Of a stretch of DNA of 64,000 bases, positions 1 to 10,030 are shown piece after piece. A model generated the notes under the pieces. That model had not been told where the DNA came from. It worked only from the letters and a program-made list of their open reading frames with translations, and did not search any database. The stretch is from positions 98,189,536-98,253,535 of the forward strand of contig OZ020267.1 in the NCBI GenBank assembly GCA_963971225.1. Reading direction: 5' to 3'. The DNA is from Melieria omissa. Its lineage: Eukaryota; Arthropoda; Insecta; Diptera; Ulidiidae. Each line of letters opens with the position of its first letter. Position 1 is the stretch's first letter. Both the position numbers and the translations under genes were made by a program.

Positions 1-1270
1 TTAAATGCAAAACAACAAAAACCAATAACAACAAAAAGCAAGAGAGTGCTGCGCGCAAAGAGGAGAGCGCATGGGAGAGCGCGAGAGCGAGCGCCCCCAA
101 ATGAGCGCGAGCGTGTTGTGCTTTGCTTTGTTGTGTTGTGTTGTGTTGTGTATTTTTTGTGTGCGGTTTTCTTAAGCAACACGTGACACTGACACTCAAA
201 AACTACGACTTGCAGGGTTGATTGTGTGTTGCGTATGACTAATAAAAAGTAGAGCATAATTTTAGGCAATAAGCAACAGTTTGTCGCAATTTCAACTGAG
301 CGAAAGCAAAAAACAAAAATGCTGTGGCTGTGTATTTGTACGTGTGTGTGAAAAAAGAGCACAAAAGGCCCAAGACAGGACAGAAAGGTGGAGAGCAAAC
401 AAGTGGCAAAAGAGAAAAACCGAATTAGAATAGAAAAGAAATGCGACTAAATGTGGGCAACGTGTGTGGCGAAGATGTTGTGGGAAAAATGTGAAGGCCA
501 GCCGCAGTGGGTGGCAGGCAAATGCGAAATGGAATCGGCAGGGCGCATGCAACAAATGGCACAACGCGGCGCCCTAACCCGCGTTCGTGCCGCCGCAGTT
601 GAGGTAGTCACGCGAGTTCAGCGTTTCACTCCAACGCAACCAATCGAACTGGAAAAGTGAAGCATACCTAACTTGTTGAGACGTTGTCTGGCTTTTGTTG
701 GCGCTCATCCGCTATGCAGTTCAAGTTCATTGGCTCAGCGCCTCTTCAGCGCCCCTTGTGCCGGCGTAGGCCATTTTGTCGTGTCGTCTTGGGCGCAAGT
801 TCACGACTGCAGCTCGGCGCATGTCCTTCCGGCTGTCTACCTGAGCGCACAGTAGGCTGTTCCTTTGTGCCTTTGTGCGTCTATCTGTCTGCGCGCTCAT
901 CGTGCGCCTTTAACCCTTTGGGCTGCTGCGCCGCAAAACCCGTTCGTGAACTTGTTTTCTTGGTGAGCTCATGTCCAGCATCTTTAGGTCCAGTGTGTGT
1001 GTTGTTGGTCTCGAAATTCGTCGCTGGACATTTGATCTTTTCCTATAGAGATTTCGTTAGTCTTCTTTCAACATTGAACGTGTGCGCGTACGCGTTACAG
1101 TTACAAAAATCGCCTTCAAAAAATTGTTTTTCAACTCAACTGTGCCGAAAACTGACTTTTAAATCATTGGCAGTCTCAATTAGATTAATTTGTTTTGTTG
1201 TTGTTGTTATTTATACTGTTATGTTTTAACATTTCTTTGACTTTGTTTGAACAAAGTTTGCGCTACGCTG
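1..1270. other. Gene-free stretch upstream of NOL4 homologue
   Basis: No gene is recognisable. The first 170 bases hold GAGCGCGAGAGCGAGCG-like and TTGTGTTGTG-type simple repeats. Around 560-1000 the base composition is more GC-rich than in the flanks, so an untranslated first exon of the downstream + strand gene is possible, but no splice pair could be defended. Open frames here have no recognisable protein motif. Confidence 0.4.
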
Positions 1271-1275
1271 GTGAT

Positions 1276-1935
1276 TACACGAAAACAAGAGTGAGCTTAA
1301 TAGTTTTGTGTGTTTTTTTTTAAATCGAAAATAGATTAAAGAAAAAATATTTAAATAAATAAACAATTAAATAATAAATAATTGAATTGAATTGAATAAT
1401 TGACTAGATTAAACAAAATAAAAATTCAATTGAAAGTGAAAATCCAAATCAACCAAAAATGAAATTTGTATAAAAAAATTTAAATCACACAAATAAAGAT
1501 ACATTTGAAAATAAATAGAAACTAAAACATATAAAATAACATTTCAATTAGAATTAAATAAATATAAATGACATAAATTAAGGTTAATGTCATTTTGTTT
1601 TGGGTTGATTTCACAAAAACAAAAGTGAGCTTAAAAATCTATTGTGTTTTTTTACTGAAAATCGATTAAAGAAAAAATAATTGAATAAAAATAATAAATA
1701 GTTTTACGATAAATAATTGGATAAATAAATAATAAATAAGAAAATAAATAAGAAAATAAAAATTCAATTAAAACTAAAAATCCAAATCTACCATAAATTA
1801 AATTTGAATAAAAAAAGGTAAATCACATAAATGAAAATACATTTCAAAATAAAAAGAAACGAAAACATTAAAAAAACTTTCAATTTAAATTATCTAAATT
1901 TAAAAAATAAAAAATAAATAAAATAGAATATAAAA
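1276..1935. repeat. Two-unit degenerate tandem duplication (~336 bp)
   Basis: The landmark 'CAAGAGTGAGCTTAA' at ~1285 recurs as 'CAAAAGTGAGCTTAA' at ~1618. It is followed in both units by a T-run, an 'ATAGATTAAAGAAAAAATA' or 'ATCGATTAAAGAAAAAATAA' segment, then AAATAA-rich filler and 'AATTCAATT..AAA..AAAATCCAAATC'. The order of landmarks is kept across ~330 bases, so this is an old local duplication in AT-rich DNA and not chance composition. Confidence 0.6.
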
Positions 1936-2039
1936 AGGATTAATTAAAACAACATAGAAAATGGACTAAAACCGAAATGAACTAAAGACAAGTTTAGTGG
2001 GTTGGCTCCAGTGGCATTGTTTCGACACCCACTTTCCAG

Positions 2040-3750
2040 TCGATGCTATAAGTTGTACCAGTGTATTGTCTTCTGGACTATCTGACCTCTATATGCAGTC
2101 CGAGAGGTTGACGGAGGCGAGATCATGATACATTTCGCTATCTCTCCAAAATGTTGATAAATCGACTTCTCTTGCTTCTTACACCACCTTCCTATCGACA
2201 AGGTCTGTAAAGTCTTTCGGATTCTCACAGCTGGTATTTTCGGATTCTGCAATGGGCCGCGGGCCCCACCGCAGTTAGTTTTACATCAACCCGCCAGCCT
2301 TTACTTATCAAATCTGTGTTACTGTTCTTGTTGTAACCTATGCCACCAAGTGTTGGCTTTAGCGAAGAAGTCCTTAGAGACTTCCCTCTCAATGGAGCCC
2401 AGTAGGGTAGGATTACCGTGAGCATCTCACTCTTATCAAGAGCGAAGGCCCTCTGGGTGAGTTCATTGCCCGTTGCTATCAATGTTATTGCGCTCTGACA
2501 CACGGATCAGGGTAACTTGTAACTGATGAGATCCTCTCTCTCTCTTTTTCCGCAAAAGCCTCCCTACCTTCTCGCACTAGTTTTGAAGACAATATTGACG
2601 AGTCCAGTGGATGGTGGTTAGGCTCTCATAGGGTACAGTAATGTGGCTCTTGTTAGCCGTGTCTGCATGCTTTCTGGATAGCAACAACTTCCGTCTGGGC
2701 AATGCTTGAAATATTTTGGAGCCAGATAGGTTCATTTAGCCTTAAAGAAGAAGAAGAAGAAGACTTCCTCTCCTACCTCCCATTGCATATTATATTTCGA
2801 ATATTTCCTTTCTTCTAGACGGGAGGGAACACGGTTATGATGTAATGTAATGATAATGGGTAGGGACAATGCCCTTGCGCACTGCAACCTAGTAGGTTTA
2901 TTGTTATGATAGTTTATGGCAAATACTATAGTGGGATCTACATAATCCTTGTGATACCAAACTTCCATGGTCGTAGCGTCTGTCTTTCCAGCAATCCGTT
3001 TCTTTTAACCTGACGAACACTAACAGTTGCGGCATTTATGTTAGAAAGCTCAATCAGGAGCTGATGGTTCAACTTGCTTAGTGCCTTCGAAAGAAAGTAT
3101 ATGATCGCTCATGTAGTTACGGTGCATTCTGTTCTTTGTAGTCTGCTAAGGTTTGTGTTATTCCCTACTGAGGGCTATCTACCTGACCAGAGTTCCGTAC
3201 GTTGGTATAAGTAGAACATACAACCATCCCGAACAGCCATAACGTTTAATTCGATCGGAAGCTCTATTACCTTTCGATTATTCTGTTGCAAGAAGAAAGA
3301 GCAAATACTTCTTTGTTCATGCTTTGCTGAGTCTTAAGCCTCCAGTTCAGTTTAGGGTTTAGGATTACCCCAAAGGAATTTGGCTCTAAGCGAGCGGGAC
3401 GCTTCTGAGTTGAGGTGGTTTACAAGTTGGTACAGCATCAATTTAGCGTCGCTGGAGTTAATGCTTAGCCCAAGTCCCATGCATCAAACACCTTACCTAT
3501 CTACGCTGAAAGATTCTGCTAACCACATCAATGCACATTCCTTATACCATTACCACTAAATTTTTAACTCCTCTCGGGTTGAGTTCTGTTGGAATTTAAT
3601 CGATTTCGAAGATCCATAAAGAGGTGATAGTACTCTCCCTTCTGGTGTGCCCCTGCTTAAAATTTTTGAAAGGTGGTGGATTCCGAGCATCACTCTGGAT
3701 TGGAACATTGCACTCTCCCAGCTGCGATTCTGTACATTAAACTTCAAGGT
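2040..3750 (-). pseudogene. Decayed non-LTR retrotransposon (RT and RNase H remnants)
   Basis: The minus strand, read from ~3747 down, has the signature 'SRGTPEGRVLSPLYG', a degraded form of the reverse-transcriptase motif R-G-T-P-Q-G-G-V-L-S-P-L. About 1.2 kb further on, 2503-2225 reads 'GNELTQRAFALDKSEM' and 'NKNSNTDLISKGWRVDV'. These align in order with the RNase H-downstream region of the better preserved LINE at 58.9-59.3 kb ('GNERADELARRGSGLDESEA', 'DKNKTAELLNKGRRDVARL'). Stops and frameshifts are frequent and a GAA microsatellite lies at ~2751-2762. It is a dead member of the same or a sister LINE family. Confidence 0.7.
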
Positions 3751-4163
3751 TTACTAAAGGTTAAATAACAAAATTACAAATAATTAATAAAAAGTAATTA
3801 AAAGTTCATCAATAAACAAACCAATAAATTTAATATTGATTTCAAGAGCATTGGACAATTTTTTTGGAAAAGCTTTAAAGCTTCTACACAGTATTTAAGT
3901 GCTTTTGAAAATATATTTCAAAATGTTTTTCCAACAGTTACTGCCCACATTTGCAGCAATCGCACCAAAAGCTCTCCGGTGGTAAGCTTTAGGGGCACAA
4001 GTATTCGTGTTGTCCATAAGATCGCCAAAAGCGCTTCAAATGCTGTCCTCAAGACTTGGGACTATGCTGTACTTGCCGTAAGGCAGAGACGGCTGCTTTA
4101 CAACAAAACAACAACAATTACACAATACGCCAACACACACACTGCAAACACATTCGATATAGC
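3751..4163 (+). other. Probable 5' flank/5' UTR of NOL4 homologue
   Basis: AT-rich DNA with AAGCTTT motifs passes into a CAA- and ACACA-rich segment (4100-4160) just before the first ATG, a composition common in dipteran 5' UTRs. No TATA box or initiator was convincing, so transcription may start further upstream. Confidence 0.35.
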
Positions 4164-7100
4164 ATGGACAGCTCAGCGGAGGAGTCGCAGCAAAGCGTCA
4201 AGGCGGAGAAAGCTTCGAGCGCGCCGGAACAGGCTGCACGTCTGCAATATCAGCAGCAGCAGCAGGAGCAGTTGCAGCGACAGCAACATCTGCTGCAGCT
4301 GCAGCAACAAGTGCAGCGTCTGCAGCAGCTGCAAGGCACACTTTCGTCAACGGAAAGCGCCGAGGCGACGGCCACTGATGTGGCCTACGAGGCCGACGTG
4401 GACGAGGATGTGCCGCCGGCTGCTGTTGCTGATAGCAGTTGGCGTGCAGCGGTTTTGTCGCCGCTATGCGTTGAGCCGTCGACGTCGGCAAGTGCCGCAC
4501 AACGACGTCTCGCCGAGCGACAGCACATTTACGAGGTGAGCTTTTGACGACCAGCTTGAAAGCTTTTGATGTCGTTTTTCAAGCAATAAATTTTTGTAAT
4601 ATTTTTAAATTGCAGCTTTTTCAACCGTGGGCTTTGAAGAATTACGGCGATCAGGCAAAAACTAAAACCATAACGCTACGCAAAAAGGCTCGCATTCTAA
4701 AAGCACTCGAAGGCAAAGAGCACAGCCGTCCGGATAGCTCGAAATTTCGGTTCTGGGTGAAGACCAAAGGTGAGTCAATTATACAATTTTTTTGTGCAAT
4801 CTTAAAGCTAAGAAAATGAAAAATTTTCTTGCAAACAAGCTTTCACCACCACACGTCCTGCTAGCTTTGAGGAGGCAGCCGGCGGTCAGCGCCGCTTGAA
4901 GCCGCTACCGCCGCATGCGGTGCTCTCGGACAATCCCAGCGACGTGGACTTATTTGTGGCCTCAACCAGCAAGGTGCGCCGCGATTGACTTACGAGAGCT
5001 TTAAAGTTTTTATGAACATTTAAACTAAACCCTTTTACAGGACTTGGGCAGACGCACCTACCGCAAGGTGGCCGTGGTTGAGGAATTTTTCGACATCATC
5101 TACAATGTGCACATGGAACTGGGAGGACGTAGCGGCATGCACGCCGGCCAGAAGCGCACCTACCGAATAGTGAGTGCAAAGTGGGATCAGAGCTTTTTTA
5201 TAGATTAGTTTATATTACGTTTTTTTTTTAATATATATCCGTTTATAATAGGCACGAAGCTTTTAGAAAGCTCACTTCTATGATTTCTTCAAAATTATAC
5301 GAACAGCTTTAAGCTTAAAGCTGTTAGAAAGGTTAGGTTAGGTTAGGTTGCGGTGGCTGCCTCTATAAGAGACACACTCGGAGGCCTGAAAGGCCCATTG
5401 TGATACCACATATTTCACCCGTTTTTGAACTGTGTATGCAACACTGTTTTTTGCCAACATATGTTACAGCACACATTTCAAGCGGATGGGGAAAGGGGGG
5501 GAGGGGACCTACAGTTTAACGCTGAATCCGAACGGCGATTGGCAATTTTTTTCGTTCACACTTGGAGGTTTTTGCCATTGCCTGCCAAGAGCGCACTTGT
5601 GTGATTCTTGTAATTCTCATTCCCTTCATGTGGATAGCGATAGAAGTAGATGAGTTGTGATTCTTGTAATTCTCATTCCCTTCATGTGGATAGCCATAGA
5701 AGTGGATGAGTTGTTCACCAGCCCGAGCCAGGAATCGAACCTGGAGCCTTTGGTATGAGGAGCCAGCGTGCTACCCGCTTGACTATCGAGGCCGACTGTT
5801 AGAGGTTAGGCTGTTAGAAAGCTCAGTGTTAAAATTTTTTTATAATTGTTTTAGTTTAGCTTTTTATTGAGCTTTGTGCAAAAACTTCGTTTTTAATTTT
5901 AAAATATATTTGAATAGGAGCTTTCTTGAAACTCAATTTAAAACTGTTGTTCATTATGATTGTCCCAAAATATTGTCAAAAGCTTTAACCTAAAGGTTTT
6001 CGAAAGCTGAATGTTATAATTTGCCCATATATTTTCTTGAGCTTTTTGAGCTTAAATGTTCTGAAAGCTGTATTTATAATTTTAAAATAAATGCTGCCCT
6101 ACCTAACCTAATTTTAAAATATATTTCAATGCGATATAAGCTTTCTTAAAGCTCAATGTCAAATTGTTGTCAATTATGATTGTTTAAAAATATTTTGAAA
6201 AGCTTTAAGCTTAAGGGTTTTAGAAAGCTCTATGTTATAATTTTTTTATTTTTCTTATTTCTCATTTTTTCAAATATTTTCTTGAGCTTTTAGATTCTGA
6301 AAGCTGTTTTTGTAATTGTAACATATATTTTAATAAGATGTGAGCTTGCTTGAAACTGAATTTCAAATTTTTATTAGTTACGATTGTTTCAAATAATTTT
6401 GAAGTTAAATTTTCTGAAGGCTGAATTTATAATTTTAAAATATGTTTCAATAGGATGTAAGCTTTGTTAAAGCTCAATTTCAAATTATTTTGAAATATAT
6501 TGATGAATTTTATGCTAAAAGCTTACAATAAGCTCACTTTAAGAATTATTTAAACACTTGTCCATTAGCGCTACGGTTAAAGCTTTGTAAAAGCTCATTC
6601 TTATATATTTCAAAATATATTTAACTAACTGAAAGCTTAAAGCTTTGTAAAAGCTCATTCCTATATTTACCAATATATATATTTCAATGATCATAAAGCT
6701 CAAAGCTTTCTGAAAGCTCATTGTTATAATTTCCAACATTTAATTAATTTAAGCTAAAGCTTAAAGCTTTTGAAAAGCTAAATTTCATACTTTTTGTAAT
6801 AATTGTTCTTGAATTTTAGACTTAAATCTTCACACAAACTTTTACATTGAAAGCTTTCATAGTAATTTTGAACTCAATCGATATTCCATTTCCATACATT
6901 CGTCACAGATAACCGAAACTTATGGATTTCTACCGCGCGAAGCGGTCACTCGCTTTCTGTCCATTTGTCCGGAGTGCAAGAAAAATTTGCGCGCCATATC
7001 GCCGGCCACTTCCACCAGCCAGCTGGAAGAGCCGGGCAACGAAAGCTCATCGGAAGTTGAAGGCCTCAACTATTCGTCGCATACGGAAAGCTCCCTGGAA

Positions 7101-8408
7101 GCGGGACCCACCAAATCGACAACAACGACAGCCACCACAACGGCAACTGCGACACAAACTTCAATAATAACAACAACAACATCAAAGCATCGTCATTCAC
7201 ATTTAGAAGAAAGCGAAAGCTTGAAAGTCGTACTTGTGCCGCAGTTGATCGAATCGACTGAGCGGCCCGCTGCGAGCACCTCAACTGAACTCTCAACTGC
7301 GGCACCGAAACGTGCCGTTGCCCCTACAACCGCCACACTAACACAACCCACAAAAACCATAACAACAACAACAATGCCAACCACCCCAATTATTGCTGTA
7401 CCGTTGCCGGCGTCGGCTGTGCCCAAGATACGTGTCCGTCCGCAATTGCAGCAGCCGCTGACTCCGCCTCCGTTGGTGGCGGAACCGGTTGGCGCGCAGG
7501 CGCCGCCTCCTTACGCCTTTCATCCCCTTTGTTTCGACGTGAACGTCTTAAAGTCGCGCGACAGTCTCTTTCGCTATTACGAGTTCATGCGGCGCTTCTA
7601 TGGCGACGGTGGCTTTCCAGCGCCACCGCCACCACCTACAGCACCGGCGGCAATGATGCCCACAGTGCCACCGCTGCCACCTGTGCGCAGTCTCTTTTCG
7701 CCCAGTGCACTGGCCTTGTCACCCACCTCAATTTTCGGCACTGCGGGCCTGTTGCAAGGCCTCAGTGGGCCCAGTGTGCACACTGAGTCGCCGGCCATAG
7801 CCTCGGCCACGCTTCGTAAAGAGTTGGCAGAAACGCCAAAAAGGCACATCGCTGTCGAAGCGTCAGCCGCCGGTGCTGAGGACGTCGAGTCGGAGCAGCC
7901 ACTGCTGCTGAAAAAATTCAAAAGCTCCCCAGACAGCGCAAAAATCGCGCACGCTGAGGCGCAAGCGACGCCGGCAATTACTAAAACAACAACAAAAACA
8001 ACAGCAGAATTGGAAAGCGAGTTGGAGTTGGAGCTGATGCCCGGCTCGCCGCCGCCCACACAGCTCAGTGCAATTAATCTGTCCAAATCGTTCTTTTTCA
8101 GATCGACGCGCTCGAATGGTACCGCAGCAACAACAACAACCACGGCGGCACAGTCGCCAGCCTCATCAGTTGGCCGACCTGCCACATCGACGCCCACCAT
8201 TGCCTTAAAGTGCGAGGCATCCACCTCGGCAAAGGCCGCTAAGGAGGCAACAGCAACAACAACAACAACACCTCAGCGCACAGTCACCGCACCGTCACGG
8301 CTGCCGCCGCTCGACCTCGAACGCTTGAAGCCGATCACATCGACGTATCTGCAGCTGACGCGCAGCATGGGACTCAGCGACGAGGATGCGCTGCGCTTTG
8401 ACAATTTG
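4164..8408 (+). CDS. NOL4: Nucleolar protein 4 (NOL4/NOL4L-family) homologue, 5' five coding exons, incomplete at 3' end
   Basis: Exons are 4164-4535, 4616-4769, 4840-4973, 5041-5169 and 6909-8408. All junctions are GT-AG and frame-consistent, giving 763 codons. The ATG at 4164 has A at -3 and G at +4. Residues 1-124 are Gln-rich. Exon 2 has the family core 'YGDQAKTKTITLRKKARIL' and 'SSKFRFWVKTK'. Exon 4 has 'RKVAVVEEFFDIIYNVHMEL' and 'HAGQKRTYR'. Exon 5 opens with 'FLPREAVTRFLSICPECKK'. These match the conserved N-terminal block of vertebrate NOL4 in order and spacing. NOL4 proteins are nuclear/nucleolar, neural-enriched and of unclear biochemical role. The conserved C-terminal basic region of the family is missing, so further exons must lie beyond the long downstream intron. 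Reading through the last donor gives a stop after nine codons (8438), so a short isoform is possible. The gene symbol is the family name; the fly locus name is unknown to me. Confidence 0.88.
4616..5169 (+). CDS. NOL4: NOL4 core exons 2-4 (conserved domain)
   Basis: Three short exons are separated by introns of 70 and 67 bases, and an 80-base intron precedes them. Exon 2 starts after 'AAATTGCAG' and ends in phase 1 before 'GTGAGTC'. Exon 3 starts after the non-pyrimidine acceptor 'GCAAACAAG', the weakest junction, supported because it restores the frame and the family pattern W-V-K-x-K-(G/A)-F. Exon 4 is bounded by 'TTTTACAG' and 'GTGAGTGC'. Compared with vertebrate proteins, the stretch encoded by exon 3 (about 45 residues) is not conserved and looks like a linker. 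Confidence 0.85.
5170..6908 (+). repeat. NOL4 intron 4: decayed AAGCTTT/GAAAGCT repeat array
   Basis: The 1739-base intron is dominated by a recurring block of the form 'AAGCTTTAAGCTTAAAG' then 'TTTTAGAAAGCT' then 'ATGTTATAATTTT' then 'AAAATATATTTCAATA'. Recognisable units begin near 5305, 5860, 5980, 6040, 6195, 6280, 6400, 6505, 6575, 6630, 6690 and 6750, spaced ~50-120 bases. The SINE at 5331-5795 is inserted into the array. The same AAGCTTT motif also occurs in flanking introns and upstream at ~3870. Confidence 0.6.
5331..5795 (-). mobile_element. tRNA-derived SINE copy (a), near full length
   Basis: Read on the minus strand, it has a tRNA-like head with an A-box ('TAGTCAAGCGGGTAG', + 5771-5785) and a B-box ('GGTTCGATTCC', + 5731-5741). 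A unique body follows, and the 3' end is (AACCT)n, seen on + as GGTTAGGTTAGGTTAGG at 5331. CTGTTAGA occurs at 5321, 5796 and 5811, consistent with a target duplication. A 56-base segment of the body is tandemly duplicated (5601-5656 and 5657-5712) with two mismatches. Confidence 0.75.
6909..8408 (+). CDS. NOL4: NOL4 exon 5: end of core plus long low-complexity region
   Basis: This 500-codon exon begins 'ITETYGFLPREAV', completing the family core with a C-P-E-C pair. It then runs into Thr-, Ala- and Pro-rich sequence encoded by ACA/GCA repeats. Islands inside the disorder look functional: 'FHPLCFDVNVLKSRDSLFRY' near residue 450; 'AINLSKS' and 'PLDLERL', which resemble CtBP-type P-x-D/N-L-S motifs (inference; vertebrate NOL4 has a comparable PLNLS); and the terminal 'YLQLTRSMGLSDEDALRFDN'. 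The donor GTAAGT lies at 8409. Confidence 0.82.
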
Positions 8409-8500
8409 GTAAGTGACGATTTTCACTATTCGCTCTAAATGTTTTTGTTTATTCGTTTGTTTGCAAAGGGGAATGTGGAGCAATGGGAAATTGTTGCAAT
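8409..8500 (+). other. Start of long NOL4 intron / alternative 3' end
   Basis: GTAAGT at 8409 is a strong donor. If it is not used, translation ends at 8438 after nine extra residues. No AATAAA follows closely. Confidence 0.4.
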
Positions 8501-10030
8501 TTTTTTTAGTTGAAAATTCCAACGTTTTTATTACAGTTTCAATGTTTTCATACTGAAAATTTTGCATTTGGCAAATATTTTCGATTTGTGTTTTTTGTTA
8601 TGTTTGTGTTTTCCAGAAAAAAATATTTTTTTTTTTGTGAAATTTTTATGAAATTCTGTTTCCACCTAAATGTTTTAATTAGAGTGTTTTGCTTATTTTT
8701 TATACTGTTACACCCAAAGCAAAATATTTTTGTTTTTAGTAAATTTTGTTCTCCCTAAAAGTTCCAATACGAACTTTTATCTTTGACAACTTCCTATTGT
8801 TACACCCAAAGCAAAATATTTTGGTTTTTAAAACAAGATTTTGTTCCCCTTAAAAGTTTCAATACGAACTTTTTTCTCTCAAATCTTTCCATCGTTACAC
8901 CCAACAGAAATTTTGTTTGTTTTTAACAAAATTTTATTCCCATTAAAAGTTTCAATAAGAACTTTTTTCTCTCAAATCTTTTAATGGTTAAAATATTTTT
9001 GTTTTAAAAAAAATTTTGCTAACTCAGAAAGTTTCAATAAAATTGTTTTCTTTGACATCTTCTAATTGTTGCACTCAAAGCAAAATATTATTGTTTTCTC
9101 TGAAAGTCTCTTTTCTTTTTTCCCTGAATGTTTGTTTCAATGGGACCTTTTTCTTTGATGTCTTCACTTTGTTACACTCAAAGAAAATATTCTAAATTGT
9201 TTAATAAAATATTGATTTCCCTGAATGTTTCAATACGAACTTTTTCCTTGACGTCTTCATTACACTCAACAAAATTAATTAAGTTTTTTAACAAAATTAT
9301 GTTTTCCCTAAAAGCTTCAATACCAATGCGTTTCTTTGACAGCTTCTGATTATAACACAAAATACTTTTTTCTTTGACTTTTTTCCATTGTTACACCCAA
9401 AAGAAAATGTCTTGGATTTTAGCAAATCTTCTTCTCTTCAGAAAGTTTTAATAAGAACTTTATTCTTTGAGATCTTTTCATTGTTACATCCAGAGAAAAA
9501 TATTTGTGTTTTCCCTAAAAAATTAAATACAAACTTTTTTAATTGTCACACCCAAAAGAAAAAGTTTCGGTTTTTAGCAAATCTTCTTCTCCTCTGAAAG
9601 CTTTTATATGAACTTTTTTCTTTGACATTATTTTATGGTTACACCCAGAGCAAAATTTTTTTGTTTCCCCTGAAAGTTGAACTACGAACTTTTTTTCTTT
9701 GACATCCATCCATTGTTACACCCAAAGCAAAATACTGGTTTTTCATCAGAGTTCTATTTTTCCTAAAGATTTCAATACCAATGTTTTTTTTCAAAAGCTT
9801 TCCATTGTTACACCCAAAGCAAAATACTTTTTTCTTTGACTTTTTTCTTTGTTACTCCCAAAAGAAAATGCTTTTGTTTTTACGAAATACTTTGCTCCTC
9901 TGCACATTTTAATTTTTTTGATTTTTTCTCATTGTTACGCTCAAAAGAAAATGTTTTGGTTTTTACCAAAATTTTCTCTCTGAAATTTTAAATAAGAACT
10001 TTTTTTGTTACACCCAAAGACAAATATTTC
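8500..10030 (+). repeat. Degenerate ~90-bp tandem array inside NOL4 intron
   Basis: The landmark 'GTTACACCCAAAGCAAAATA' or a close variant recurs near 8708, 8800, 8894, 9067, 9170, 9391, 9483, 9546, 9639, 9715, 9807, 9850, 9934 and 10005, mostly 70-105 bases apart. Between landmarks the order is a T-rich segment, 'AGCAAAATTTTGTTC', 'CTGAAAGTTTCAATA', 'CGAACTTTTT' and 'CTTTGACATCTTC'. About 15-17 decayed units are visible, and weak echoes ('CAAAACAAAAATATTGGTTA') persist to ~11.0 kb. Confidence 0.75.

Noticed and set aside
684..1229. 181-codon open frame on + with several Cys and hydrophobic stretches
   Set aside because: No recognisable motif, no splice context, and composition looks random; more likely chance or untranslated sequence.
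3979..4539. Arg/Ser-rich open frame overlapping NOL4 exon 1
   Set aside because: Out-of-frame shadow of the CAG-rich exon 1.
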